This document shows, piece after piece, positions 34,372 to 45,979 of a DNA stretch of 64,000 nucleotides. Within the stretch, counting starts at the first letter, position 1. The number at the start of each line of letters is the position of its first letter. The stretch lies in the NCBI GenBank assembly GCA_030544235.1, contig CM060484.1, positions 16,289,031-16,353,030 on the forward strand, read 5' to 3'. The stretch comes from Lepturacanthus savala (lineage: Eukaryota; Chordata; Actinopteri; Scombriformes; Trichiuridae). A program made the position numbers and the translations under genes. The notes below the pieces were generated by a model, which ran no database searches, was not told the DNA's origin, and was given only the letters and a program-made list of their open reading frames with translations.

Positions 34372-35416
34372 AACTGTGTGTGACCAGGTGCAGGGTTTTT
34401 TGGGGGGGTTGATAGCCTTCATTCAGGCTGAGGAAAACGATTTCAAGGGCAGTGTTTGCTTCATGCAGGATGCAGGATGTTTACTTCCTTTTCATTCACA
34501 GATTTACACACACACACCTATACACATCTTAACAGTAAAGGAGCACAAATCTCTCTCTCCCCTTCTCCTGCCTGCTTTCCAGACAATCAGACAGTCATTT
34601 CACACGCTGTAATCCTGATCACAAGGAAGATTCGTGTAGAGGAAATGTGCAGCCTATAAGTGCTGGAGCTACAAATACGTACCCACCGCTCTCTGTTCAA
34701 AGACATTCAAAAGGCTCTGTCCTCTGGTAATAAACATCACAGAGTCGAATATATTCTCTCACAAAAACCTCCAGTACACATAGACACATCATGTAGAAGC
34801 AAAGTCAGAGCAATCAGCCAGGCAGGCATGATAAAAGGTCTGAATACTAATGCCCCGTATTCATTTTCTCTTAAATTGCAGCAGAAAACAATCATCTATC
34901 TGTTTTGCAGGCCTTTTCATGTCAAGATACGAGTGCTTCCTCTAAAGATAAAAAAAATGTCAGAATCCATTGCACACCACCTGCTGAGAAGAGAAAATAT
35001 GTTAAATTATTTTTAATGCTTTGAACCTCCTGTGATGTGTCGACAAAACACAGAGAATGTTTGCTGTCATTGATTTTCAACCACAGTCTAAAGGCTGTGT
35101 TTAATGGCACAATAACACTTGTACTCGTTGTTTTGTTTTTTGTCAGAACATGACGATGAAACAACATCAACTGAATGGAAAATAATCCTGTCATGTTTAT
35201 GGATTGTTTCATATAGCAAACATGAATCTGGTGTGAATTGTAATGTCCTCGTTCCCAATTTAATCCCAGCTGTCCCAGGGGACCACGCAGCCGCCAGTTT
35301 TCCGATTCATAAATGTAATTATTAGGAAAGGTCAGCTGTCAATCACCTGTGGAGCATCTCTATTCATTATTGTAATTCTCTTGCAACAAGGTCAACTTAA
35401 AGTGAAGCTTTTATTG

Positions 35417-35447
<31 letters not shown>

Positions 35448-35477
35448 ATAATATATCTCTATATTAATATTAATATA
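34372..35477. other. Non-coding, with (CT)n run at 35421-35447
   Basis: Ordinary sequence with no supported exon. The (CT)13 run abuts the left, eroded end of the interrupted transposon copy at 35478. Confidence 0.5.
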
Positions 35478-36266
35478 TCACTTATTTTTTAAAGAAAAGC
35501 ACTGTTTCCTTTTCAAAGAAGATAATTTTAACTAATCAAAAATACACTCTATACATTGTTAATGTGGTAAATGACTATTCTAGCAGAAAATGTCTGGTTT
35601 TTGGTGCAATATCTATAGTATCTAATATCTACATAGTGTATAGAGGCCCATTTCCACTATCAGTGTTTGCTCATTGCATCAGAAGGCTAATGCATGATTA
35701 GAAATCCCTTGTTCAATCATATTAGTACAGCTGAAAACATTTTACCTGGTTAGAGAAGGAAGGGAAGGAAAAAAATATTATTTCAAATATAAAACATTAT
35801 TTCTAACCTTCTCAATGTGTATTATTTTCTATTCATTTTACAACTCATGGTGGTAAATAAAATTGTGTCTATTCATGGAAAACACACACGATTCATCCTG
35901 AGCTTTTAGATGTGGATGAGGCTGGTTTTAACCTTGCAGAAATAAAGGCTTTTGTTGTTTCCAGAGTGTTTGTGTGTTTGAATGTATGTTTTAGTGTGTG
36001 TGTGTTTCAGTGTGTGCATGTGTATGTTTGTTCGCATGTGTGTGTATTGTATAATGTGTTTGTGTGGTTGTTGTGTATTTTTGTTTTCTGTGTGAGTTTC
36101 AACGTGTGTGTGTGTTTTAGTGTATGAGTGTGTTTGTTCACATTTGTGTGTTTTTGAGTGTGTGTGTGTGTGTGTTTGTTCGCATGTGTGTGTGTTATCA
36201 CGTATTTGTGTGGTTGTTGTATGTTTTTGTTTCATGGAAAACAGAGAATTGTCTGGGTGACCCTTA

Positions 36267-36267
<1 letters not shown>
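35478..36267 (+). mobile_element. Short TA-flanked DNA transposon, copy interrupted by another insertion
   Basis: The bases 35478-35884 and 36231-36267 match the copy at 45326-45830 almost throughout (aaagaaaagcactgtttcc, gtggtaaatgactattct, ggtgcaatatctatag, attgtctgggtgaccc). Between them lies the CA-rich element copy B. The terminal ttcaaaagtttgggg parts have been lost at both ends: the left abuts a (CT)n run and AT-rich sequence, the right a (CA)n run. Confidence 0.8.
35885..36230 (+). mobile_element. CA/TG-rich element, copy B, inserted with 13 bp target duplication
   Basis: This 346 bp segment interrupts a DNA transposon. The host word TTCATGGAAAACA is present on both sides (35872-35884 and 36231-36243), whereas the uninterrupted copy at 45780 has it once. 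The insert begins cacacgattcatcctgagc, passes through a unique part (ggctggttttaaccttgcag, aaggcttttgttgtttccag) and then about 270 bp of TG-rich minisatellite. The whole aligns in reverse complement with the right part of copy A (to 24722). A 13 bp target duplication suits LINE-mediated retroposition, but there is no polymerase III box or A tail, so the mechanism is open. Open frames over it are artefacts. Confidence 0.85.

Positions 36268-36268
<1 letters not shown>

Positions 36269-36361
<93 letters not shown>
36269..36361. repeat. (CA)n microsatellite
   Basis: A pure CA run of about 92 bp, located exactly where the right terminal repeat of the interrupted transposon should be. Confidence 0.97.
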
Positions 36362-36362
<1 letters not shown>

Positions 36363-37645
36363 GTATATAAACAAACTATCTTTTGCAGTAATTTCTTCTT
36401 TGCGAGTGGAGTTAATGATCTAAATGGATTAAAATAATAAGCTTCTCTACTTGTACTATGTTGCATTCTGCTGAGAAATACTCTTTCCAAATTCACCCTC
36501 AGTTGTATCAACACTTCTCTGATGCGGTCGCAGGTGTTCCTGACACTACAGCCACCCGCCGGCTATTTGAGGGTCAGTTAAAGCCTGAACCCTCATCAGC
36601 AGCAGGATGGAGAGTGTGACACAACAATTACAGCCTGCTGGTGTGTGATCACAGATGTCGAATTAATGACTGTGCTTGTGTGTGTGTGCGTGTTGTGTTT
36701 TAATATTTGTTTTGCATCTATAAATGTGCGTCCTGCTTGTATTGAGCAGTGTATACCAATCATGATAAACTTTGTCACATAATGTCTCAATAGAGCATGA
36801 AAATGCTATTTCCACTGTGGTTGTTTTTGCTATTTGAGCTTGTAATAGAGTGGGAGTGCTATGGTTACGGAGAGTGGTACAGGTAGGTATTTGTAGTTCA
36901 TCCAAAAGAAGATGAAGCTCTGCTGACTCACTGCTGATCCTGAGTAAACTCTGTCTGCGGACCTCTGTCCTCCTTCTACCTATTACAGGTGACTCATAGC
37001 TTATCAGTGTGAAGCCGCTGTAGCAGACACACTCAAATGCAACCAAACACACAACCAAACTAACATGAAGCACACGCACACATGCATGCACACACACACT
37101 TCCCCATGCTTTGTCAGGATGCCATTAACAGTCTTTGCCACTTTCAGCTCATCAAAATCAGGGTCTCTAAGAGGGGAAGCGTTGGAAGGGCAGATGGTGC
37201 CACTCAATCATGAGCCTGGATAAGTCAGAGCTGTAAGACTGCCAGGGAACCTCCCCTAAAATGTCCAAAACAAAGGTGGTAAAATTTATACTATTGTGTT
37301 TATATTTCAAGAACTGGGTTTGTATGTGAAACGTCCAAATGTATTTAAATGTTAGATTTTGTGAAATGTGTGAAAAGAAAACGTGAATTGATGCCCATTT
37401 CCATTCATCATTGCTTTGCGATTATTGGGAGATGTTGCTGTGAGAAGAGACATAACAGCTGACATGACAGTTGAGAATCTCATGGTGCTACAGATAGAAA
37501 CAATTATAAAAAACAGGAAACAAAGAAGATAATTCATTGGCAGTTCATTAATTGACAAAGAAACAGCAGAAACAGTAACAATACTCAACTCATGATATGG
37601 TTCATGTTACGATTTTTTCATGATTAAACCAAATGATGTTTAAGA
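36362..37645. other. Non-coding, no feature recognised
   Basis: Some short TG/CA runs (36675-36692, 37066-37100). The open frame at 36663-37097 on the minus strand is partly repeat translation and has no domain. Confidence 0.5.
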
Positions 37646-37649
37646 AACA

Positions 37650-38366
37650 TTTAATAATAATAATAATACATACATACATTTTATATAGTGCTTTTCCTGA
37701 TGCTCAAAGATGCTTTACAAAAACAATTACATAATGAAAAAACAGACATATAAGGTAGGGGATTCAAAGAAAAACATTGGGAAAACAGCAGGAGACAGCA
37801 ATGGAGATAGGGTAGAAAATGTCAGGCGTTGTATGTGATTCTGATGGGTTTTTAGATGTGCTTTGAAAGAAGGCAGGGAGTCCGAGTTCTGGATGGCTGG
37901 GGGGAGAGAGTTCCAGAGGGTGGGGGTGGCGATGGGGAAGACCCTGTCCCCCTAGGGTGCGGTGCTTGGACTCGGTGATGGGGGTGAGGAGGTTGGCATC
38001 AGTGGAGCGCAGTCTTCGTAATATCTGTAAGGTATGGTGGTGCCAGGTTGTTTAGGGCCTTGTTGGTGATGAGGAGGATTTTGAAGTTGATACACTGAAT
38101 TATGGGAAGCCAGTGAAGTTGACGGAGGATGGGGGTGATGTGTTCTCTGGAGGGGGAGCAAGTAAATAGTCGGGCAGCGGAGTGTTGTACATATTGTAGT
38201 CTTTGAAGATACAGGATGCTATTGCAGTAGTCGAGTCTGGTGGTGATGAAGGCATGGATTAGTTTTTCAGCGGCAGTGATGGAGAGAGTAGACCGAAGAC
38301 GGGCTATGTTGCAGAGGTGGAAGCAGGATGTCTTGATGATGTGGTTGATATGGGGCTTGAAGGTGA
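37650..38366 (-). mobile_element. LINE (non-LTR retrotransposon), 5'-truncated, end of reverse transcriptase plus 3' tail
   Basis: On the minus strand the first ~130 codons (38366 downward) give the usual C-terminal part of a fish LINE reverse transcriptase protein: HINHIIKTSCFHLCNIARLR, then TTRLDYCNSILY, LQRLQYVQHSAARL, SREHITPILRQLHWLPI and KALNNLAPPYLTD. These words are shared by CR1/L2-type and related vertebrate LINEs. The frame is then broken by a shift near 38010-38040. A 3' untranslated part follows, ending in gcactatataaaatgtatg and a run of att units (37660-37650). It lacks the endonuclease and the polymerase core, so it is a dead copy. The clade assignment is by recognition of the C-terminal pattern only. 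Confidence 0.88.
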
Positions 38367-39044
38367 GTACAGTTAATTTAAATATTTCTGACAAATAAAC
38401 TACAATGTAGATTTGGGCTCTGTGTTCACATGTTCGAGGAATAGTGGCATATGCACATTATTAAGGAATATCAGGCTGATATAATAAATACACATTGCAC
38501 TATGGTGCCGGGTTGTATGCTGCATCATGTTATTTGTGGTATTTGTGTAGTTCATCATCCTCTTACAATATTTGCACTGTTTTCATCTTATCTTTTATCT
38601 TTCAGCTTTCATTGTCTCTTTTGTGACCACACCAGTCACACATCGGAATATTTGTGAAATGCAGACTCTAGAGAGCAGTATGAAGACAACTACTACAGTC
38701 CACGGCATAGTCTGGTCTGTAATGTTCGCAGCTGTCCATGTACGTGTCGCTGGGAGGACACTTAGGCCTTAGGGAAGCTGAAATTCTGCCAAGCCAACTA
38801 GTATATCCTGCAGCCTTTGGGTCTTTGCCACTGGGTAGCAGGAAACAGCTGATTCACTTTTCATCTCATTGATTTGAATCATCACATATAAGGTATGAAA
38901 AGGAGATGTGTCTCCATGATTGGAGTTTAATTGTGGAATGATGCCAAAACCTAAATAAAAAAAATACCATTCTCTTTTGTATTTTAAGAAAATGGTTTGT
39001 AAAGCATTTTTTAAGTGTATAAGTGTGATTGATTATCTGTTAAT
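38367..39044. other. Non-coding, no feature recognised
   Basis: No repeat end or supported exon. Open frames at 38451-38657 and 38572-38772 lack support. Confidence 0.5.
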
Positions 39045-39305
39045 ATTTCTTTGCAGTTTTGCTGTTACTCTGCTTTTCTGTTGTTGTTTGCTTTTCTGGA
39101 GGTTGGGAGCCATAAAGACTGAAAAAGTTGATAATATACAGTAGGATAACCTTTTATAAGCAGTTTACTTCTGCCTATGCCTTTTCAGACATTGTTTAAC
39201 ACATGATTATTGATTTTGTGTGAAATGTCAATGTTGTGCACAATGTTTTTCTGCTGGTGTGCTGCTTTGTGCTGTCATGATTGAATAAACTTCATTCATT
39301 CATAT
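39045..39305 (+). repeat. Possible LINE 3' end ((CATT)n tail)
   Basis: The block ends tgattgaataaacttcattc followed by attcat repeats, a pattern common at the 3' ends of fish LINEs. It also contains aataaa, so a host gene 3' end is possible, but no upstream coding sequence is seen. Confidence 0.35.
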
Positions 39306-41774
39306 TTGAATCAATATTTAACTGTCTCGCCAAGTATATTTACATTCCTACTGTGAAGGCATGACGCTTTATCTCTAAACCAACATTATAAAATCTATCT
39401 TAATGCAGATATATGTTTCTGGTTACACAGATATTACTTGTTAGTGAGACCAAGTCCATGTTGGTTTTGGTCTTTTCATGGGATTGCTTGAGAGTTACAA
39501 AAATATACAACATCAGCAGGTTTATCCTCTGAGTGAAAAGAAAATTGAAATCCACCCACCCTTACTATAACATACACACATGCTAAGTGAGTTGCTGTGT
39601 TACTGCAGAGGAAATCCCTCATGGAGACACGGATGACTAACTGAATGAATAAATGCAGCCAGCCAGGTATCATGTGTCTTCCAGCTTTCCCTTTACTCAC
39701 ATTAAATTGTCAATATCTCCTTGGCCTGGACCCATGGCTTCAGTGTGTGTGCACAATGCACGGTTATCCAGGATGATTCAACGTAATTACTCTCATCCGT
39801 AGAACAAGTTATTTAAGCGGTGGCTATGCCTCTTTCCTGTCTCTCTGGCTGTTGATGGCTTCCCGGAGCTGTGGGCGGATCAGAGGAACAGATGCCAGTT
39901 ATTCATGAGGTCTCTGAGCCACTGTGGCTCTTAGAAATGGGATTAGGACCGTCTGATGCATCCGTGTGATGACCACATCCTTCCTCTTGAATGTCACTCC
40001 GGCTGTGCGCTGGATGATTTTTTGGCATATACATGTATCAGATTTAGCAGATGGGAACACTTTGCATATGGAATCAAAGGCTGTTTGTCCATGGGACGTG
40101 CTCTCACACACGCACATGCACACACACGGCCGTTTCCCGGGGAACGTGAGGTGAGCAGGTGGAGTCATTTCAGGCAGGGATTCCCAATCACTCCAGCTGT
40201 CGATAACCATGAGTGCAGGTGGAGGGGCTTTCCCCATCTCCAGCTAAACTGCATATAGAGATGCAGATGTAATATTAACAAAAATACAGACTAGAGAGAC
40301 TCCTCTGTTCTTTGTCACCTCTGTTTTCTGGCTTGAGATTTTCATAACACTGCTATTCAGAAATAGAAACACACATTAAATTTATGTTAATGGGACATTA
40401 GGTGAGTCCACAGGGCCACTTCACTCAAATTATGGAATACATTAAATCCTCTGCTCTCTCCTTCTGTCTGTCTGACTTACACAGTTCCAGTAATTGCCTG
40501 TAAAAATATATTATATATATATGATTATATCATTCATATAGCTTTCAAACACGTATAGCAAGTACATAAATGCTGACCATTACCAGTGCAATGCTAAACA
40601 CCAACACTAAGCCTGTTGCAGCTTTTGTCCACAGAACAACCACAGCCTGTGTGCTATCTCATCAGAGTACCTAGTTAGCATTAATTAGCATTCATGAGAA
40701 TGCTAAAATATTCTTCATTGTCCCCGACTTCTTGTGCGTCAGGTGTTTTGCGCCTCAGAACTACATTTTTATCCCTGATTCCATGCAAAAAGTGTGGCTT
40801 GCAAATGCTCTATATGCAAAAAAACAACAACTCAGAGTTCCTGGGTGTGTTTGTTGGAACAGAATCGTCTACAGGTTATCGAGGAGGCATCGGCGTCTTT
40901 CACATTCAACTCTGCAGACTCGTTCCCTCACATGTCAATCATGGTCTGACGATCAAATCTGTGCTCCACACCAACCTGCCTGTTTTACTATTCTGCACCT
41001 TATTACCACGACTGAAAGAACAACCTTGTTCTTTTCCCATTTGCATTTGAAAAACTGAATAATAATGAAAACCATATAAATTAAGGTTAAAATCTCTCTC
41101 AGCTGGTGACTTATCCCCGTGACCGTGACACACTGCTCACTAATTTGACTTTGATCGTTGTTTTACTGGAAGAAAGGGAAAGGTATGTTTTTTTCATTAA
41201 ATACTTTTCCACATGTGGTTAGTCATTCGTTATTACCTCTTTTCTCTTGTTTCACACAGACCACAGAGCCAATGGAGAGCACAAAAACACTTGTTTGTGC
41301 GCGCACAGGTGTCCCTTTCTTTTTGACTTCAGACGATAAAAGATGAAGAGGGGGAGGAAGAGATAACAATCTCTCGTGAGAGATGTTAAGGTTTCCAGGG
41401 AGATCAGACAATACAGGAGAATCACACTAACAGCAGGGTTTTCATCCATTATCCTTTCATCAGAGACTGCTCCTCCTGCTGTCAGATGAGTTACACTCCA
41501 GGCCTTTCTCCTCATGTCTATGAACGTTTGCTGAAGAGTCAAACGTCTTCTTGACTTTTCTTCCGTTTTTTTTAAACACATTTCTTTTAATATCAAAATG
41601 CCCTACGTTCCTAAAGTTCTTGATTTATTTAATTTCCTGGCATTTATAAAATTCCAGGAAGAACAATTTCCTATTTTAGTAACACTTCTAAACATGTGAT
41701 GAGGGGGTGGTGAGCATCTGTTATTTACACAATGAGCAGGATGTGTGTGGTATACTTCACAATGATGTATAGAT
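39306..41774. other. Non-coding, no feature recognised
   Basis: Several open frames of 60-118 residues occur (for example 40694-41050) without splice sites, domains or codon bias. A short (TA) run lies near 40508-40520. Confidence 0.5.
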
Positions 41775-42341
41775 TACACTCTAAAAAGTAATTCAGGAGA
41801 CTTACTAGCACCAGTTAATGAAATGTGTTGAAGATACAAAATGGTAGCTTATTGATTTAGATAATTTGCAAACATTAATTGAGATGTGTTGATGTGGTAA
41901 TCAACTTTATATTGTGTGTAATTTAAACTTAAGTTTCCATATTAATGGATTTAAAACAAAATATTAAATATAAAGATAATAGAACTTGGAGCAACTCATT
42001 TTTTTAAATAGTTGTCAACTTGTGAGCTTATGTCTACAATTGTGGTATTTAAGTACATAATATTTAAAATTCCTTCTAAATAAAGTGGAAAATAAGTTTA
42101 AAAACCGTTAAACTTCATTTTGTAAGTAATCAACTTACAAACCCGTGTTTATGCTTTCTATCATTAACTTAGTGGTACATGAAAACACCTTTGATTGAGG
42201 AGGAAAATCTAATTCCCCTAACACGATGCAGTTCATTGGCTGAACATAAATCTAATTCACATTAGACGTTGTCATAACTCAAAAAGCATAAGTCACAGAC
42301 AATTTTTGTTGTTGAATCAATACATTTGTTTTTAGAGTGTA
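41775..42341. mobile_element. Non-autonomous DNA transposon with 13 bp terminal inverted repeats
   Basis: The block begins TACACTCTAAAAA (41775-41787) and ends with its exact reverse complement TTTTTAGAGTGTA (42329-42341). The interior (about 540 bp) is AT-rich with no coding frame. The outer TA on each side would be the target duplication of a TA-inserting element. Sequences ending in 'acactctaaaaa' are frequent in fish genomes. The superfamily is not determined here. Confidence 0.8.
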
Positions 42342-42670
42342 TATATGCATCTGAATAATAAGCACTTCAAATCAATGAAAAGTTCATCGTGCACCAGCTG
42401 GTGTTGTTGCGTGATGGCTCAAATGTACAGAAGTTTACTCAGAGGTGTTTGATTTATTTCATTTCAGCGTCTGTCTTCGAGCCACAAATTCACATATAAG
42501 CTCACTGGTAAACACATCTGTCAGTATAATGGACTATATTATATGCCTTTAGATGGTAAACATTTCATAATTACAGTAGATATGACATGCAACTTCAACA
42601 CTAAAACTGGACGTGTGTTCTCACCATATTATGTTGTTCATAGCTGCTGGTGCAGACATATACTGTGATA
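42342..42670. other. Non-coding, no feature recognised
   Basis: A short interval between a DNA transposon and a dispersed repeat; no signal found. Confidence 0.5.
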
Positions 42671-43405
42671 GCAGTGGTGGAGCGTCACCAAGTATTTTTA
42701 CATCATTACTGTACCTAAGTTGTTGTTTTTTGTGTTTGTACGCTACTTAAGTAAAAATCATAATACATATTTTTTACTTTTACTTCCCTGCATTTTGTGG
42801 CAATTATCTCTACTTGTTACTCCTTACATTTCGGAAATTGTCGTCGTTACTCGTTACATTATATTATCATTTTCATCAAAATTTTGCATGAAAAATTGCC
42901 TCCTTATTGTGTTGCAGAGTCATTCGCAACTTCCAACCAATCAGGCAGGATTCACCTGCCTCTACTTCAACATACTGTACATTAGGCTACATTTGTTGTG
43001 CATGCCGGTGTAACTGACTTTGGAAAATCTTCATCACCCATGTGATTAGTCACTGTTGTGATTTCCTTTTACTGTTCCTAATAGACAAAAAAATCTTGTC
43101 ATTCACAGAATCTTAAGTACGAGTATGCACAGTATTGTAGAGCACACACATTATCAGCACCAATCTTTTCCATACACATATACTGCTTGTGGATACTGAG
43201 CAGTGACATTGGCAGAGGCATGTGTCTACATTCTTTATCATAATGGCAAAAGAGACTGACAACCCTGTGTGGGAGTACCTCATACTTTTAAACTTCAATG
43301 TAAATTTAAAAGTACGTACCTAATACTTTTACTTAATTATGATATTTGATGTAGCACCTTTACTTAAGTAAATATTTTGCAGGGTATTGATACTTTTTTA
43401 CCAAA
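42671..43405. repeat. Dispersed ACTTAAG-type teleost repeat, larger copy
   Basis: It starts agcagtggtggagcgtcacc, continues with acttaagtaaaaatcataat and atttcggaaattg-like parts, and ends in acttaagtaaatattttgca and tactttttaccaaagtac. The 'gtggtgg...acttaagta' opening and the repeated acttttactt words are typical of the percomorph repeat noted at 2.65 and 47.5 kb. A SINE follows directly at 43418, so the two may be nested. The open frame 42720-43013 is a by-product. Confidence 0.6.
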
Positions 43406-43417
43406 GTACTAACCTTC

Positions 43418-43744
43418 AGGGCGACACGGTGGCGCAGGGGTTAGTGCTGTTGCCTCACAGTAAGAAGGTCGCAGGTTCGAGACCTCCTTGGTCCTGGGTC
43501 TGGGACCTTTCTGTGTGGAGTTTGCATGTTCTCCCCATGTCTGCGTGGGTTTTCACTGGGTACTCCGGCTTCCTCCCACAGTCCAAAAACATGCTGAGGT
43601 TAATTGGAGACTCTAAATTGCCCGTAGGTGTTAGTGAATGGTGTGTGTGCCCCATGATTGGCTGGTGACCATCTCGGGTGTATCTCTGACCCCATCAGAC
43701 CCCTGCGACCCTAATGAGGAATAGGCAGGTATAGAAAATGACTG
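43418..43744 (+). mobile_element. tRNA-derived SINE, most complete copy
   Basis: The head contains a polymerase III A box (TGGCGCAGGGG, 43430-43440) and a B box (GGTTCGAGACC, 43474-43484), as in a tRNA-derived SINE. The middle reads tgcatgttctccccatgtct through ccacagtccaaaaacatgc. The 3' end reads gaccctaatgaggaataggc, then tatagaaaatgactgact, a tail of the LINE-borrowed type. Imperfect flanks actaacctt (43408-43416) and actaaactt (43745-43753) may be the target duplication. Five copies in this window share the structure. The open frames over it on both strands are not genes. Confidence 0.92.
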
Positions 43745-43754
43745 ACTAAACTTA

Positions 43755-44863
43755 AGTATTTCCTCCACTCTTGGATAATAGTGATCCACTTCGGCATCTT
43801 GAACATGAGGGATTCCCCAGAACTTGATGCTTCCCACCTGATTGGATGAATGCTTTCACACTGGGTTCCTTGCGGTTTTCGAAACAGACAAACATGGCGT
43901 CTTTCTGTAACATCACGTAAAAAGTTCACTGAAATGTGCTTCTGAAAACTCTTTTGGTGAGAAATAAGCCATGCAGAAAAAATCTAAAAAAAAAAAAAGC
44001 ATAAAACGCGTTAATATTACTTTCAGACGTAATCAACATTTGAGATGAAATGATTTCAGTGTGTTTCTCTAGAAAGTTGTTTTTTTTCCTGTGCTACTGA
44101 TCTGCTGACATTTTTTAATGATGTTTCACTGCTTTTCATATTATTATTCATCCAAATACACAACAACAAACAAGACATTCCTAACATGACACGACAAGAT
44201 GTGTCACAATAGACGTGCGCTTGTGCTGGAGCCGTTTCGCTCCAGCAGCTGCACCGTTGAGTGAAATGATTTGATTAAAGTAAACGGATTAAGTCGTCAA
44301 ATCGTGCCTTTCAGGTTGCATCTGCCTCAGTCGATTTCAGCGTAATCTAAACGAAGAACTCCCAGGCCGGGACGTGCAAACAAGTGTGCCAGAGAAACAT
44401 TCAAACCAGGGAGGGATAAGGGAGAAAAAAGTGGACAAAAAGGGAGGAAGGGAGGAGAATAAAAAGTAATAGAAGCATGGTGTAAATTGAGACAGAATGA
44501 TAATTTTAATAAATGAGACGGCGGAATGGACAAATGACTCACCGAGGTCATGGACAGGCCGTGGTCCAAGCGCGGCCGTCTGTTTGAATGAGGCTAGTTG
44601 CCGGGCAGGAAAAAAACACAGCTGCAGTAACAGCTTTGGGGCTCATCAACACTTTAGAATAACGCTATGAGAAGATTATTTGAGGTCGCTGCTATGGGGA
44701 TTTGATGTGAATGAACGTCGCTTCATGTGGCGGCTGCTTGGCAACATGACAACCTTTGCCACAGTGATACAGTCCCCACCTCATATAAAAAAAGAGGTGA
44801 CAAATTAAAAGACATAAATCAGTCTTACAGAAGGATATGAATCAATGCTGCCTTAGCGTCTGT
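43755..44863. other. Non-coding, no feature recognised
   Basis: A run at 43988-44000 and ordinary sequence. Frames at 43711-43929 and 44327-44569 lack support. Confidence 0.5.
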
Positions 44864-44929
44864 GTGTGTTTATGGCATGATGTGTGTATGTGTGTGTGTG
44901 TGTGTATGTGTGTGTGTGTGTGTGTGTGC
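44864..44929. repeat. (TG)n microsatellite
   Basis: An interrupted TG run with tatg breaks. Confidence 0.93.
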
Positions 44930-45194
44930 ACTTTCCCTCGTGACAGGGATGAGATTGAGTGCCACAAATGAGACGGGATGTTTCCCAGCTCCGTGTCCCT
45001 CCAGGTACACATGCTGCTTCAGCATCGCTCCAATCAATTTGTCACTATGCTCGGAATAATCTGATTCATCTCCATAAGGGAGGAATTCATTTAAAGAAGT
45101 GTGACCTGAGGTGAGTCTTTAACATGCATTATATATTCCTAAAAAGCCCCAGAATGGGAGTGGAGCATTTTTTGGTGGAACATATTCAAAAATA
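44930..45194. other. Non-coding, no feature recognised
   Basis: Short interval with no repeat end or exon signal. Confidence 0.5.
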
Positions 45195-45925
45195 GTGGCA
45201 ATTTAAAGGGGGCATATCATGCTTTTTCTTTTTTTTTGTCAGGACTTTTAAAGATTAAACATGGTAATAAAAATATCCAAAATGTATTTTCTGAGGTACT
45301 CTATAACGGGCCAGTATAAGAGATACACTGCTGTTCAAAAGTTTGGGGTCACTTACAAATTTCCTTATTTTTGAAAGAAAAGCACTGTTTTTTCAGTGAA
45401 GATAACTTTAAACTAATCAGAAATACACTCTATCCATTGCATATTGTGGTAAATGACTATTCTTGCTGCAAATGCCTGGTTTTTGGTGCAATATCTACAT
45501 AGGTGTATAGAGACCCATTTCCAGCAGTTATGGTACAATGTGTTTGCTCATTGCATCAGAAGATTAATGGATGATTAGAGTGATTGTGCAATCGTGTTAT
45601 CGCAGCTGAAAACAGTTCAGCTGGTTAGAGAAGCTAGAAAACTGACCTTCCTTTAATGAAAGCAAAGTTTGAAGGAAAAAATGATTATTTGAAATACAAA
45701 TAATTATTTCTCACCTTGTCACTCTCTTGACTATATTTCTATTCATTTTACAAATCATGGTGGTAAATAAAAGTGACTTTTCATGGAAAACACAAAATTG
45801 TCTGGGTGACCCCAAACTTTTGAACGGTAATATATAAGAAGTTTTTTGGACTGTGTATCACGCCAAGATATTCCAGTACACCCCCAGAATATAGACCTGG
45901 ACATGTGCATTATAGGTCCCATTTA
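45195..45925 (-). mobile_element. 'catatcatg' family element, copy 3, split by another transposon
   Basis: The right part (45833-45925), read in reverse, gives atgggacctataatgcacat then tatattctgggggtgtactg and gaatatctt, matching the start of copy 1 at 26446. The left part (45195-45323) begins aaagggggcatatcatgc, a plausible opposite end. Between them is the TA-flanked transposon at 45326-45830. This makes a nested pair in which the 'catatcatg' element is the older one. The assignment of the left part is tentative. Confidence 0.5.
45326..45830 (+). mobile_element. Short TA-flanked DNA transposon (about 505 bp), intact ends
   Basis: The left end CTGTTCAAAAGTTTGGGGTC (45331-45350, then AC) is the inverse of the right end at 45806-45827. 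TA dinucleotides flank both sides (45324-45325 and 45831-45832). That pattern (TA target, about 22 bp paired ends, no coding capacity) is that of a mariner/Tc1-mobilised short element. Another copy at 35478 is interrupted by the CA-rich element. It serves here as the reference for the uninterrupted site. Confidence 0.88.
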
Positions 45926-45979
45926 ATATTTTGGAAAATATGCTCATTTGCAAACGTAGTTGAGAAGACAGCGCTCTCA

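Noticed and set aside
35906..36514. 202-residue frame on the minus strand
   Set aside because: Runs through the CA-rich element and an adjacent (CA)n microsatellite.
43430..43484. tRNA gene-like A and B boxes
   Set aside because: They are the head of a tRNA-derived SINE. The cloverleaf cannot be completed and the sequence continues into the SINE body.
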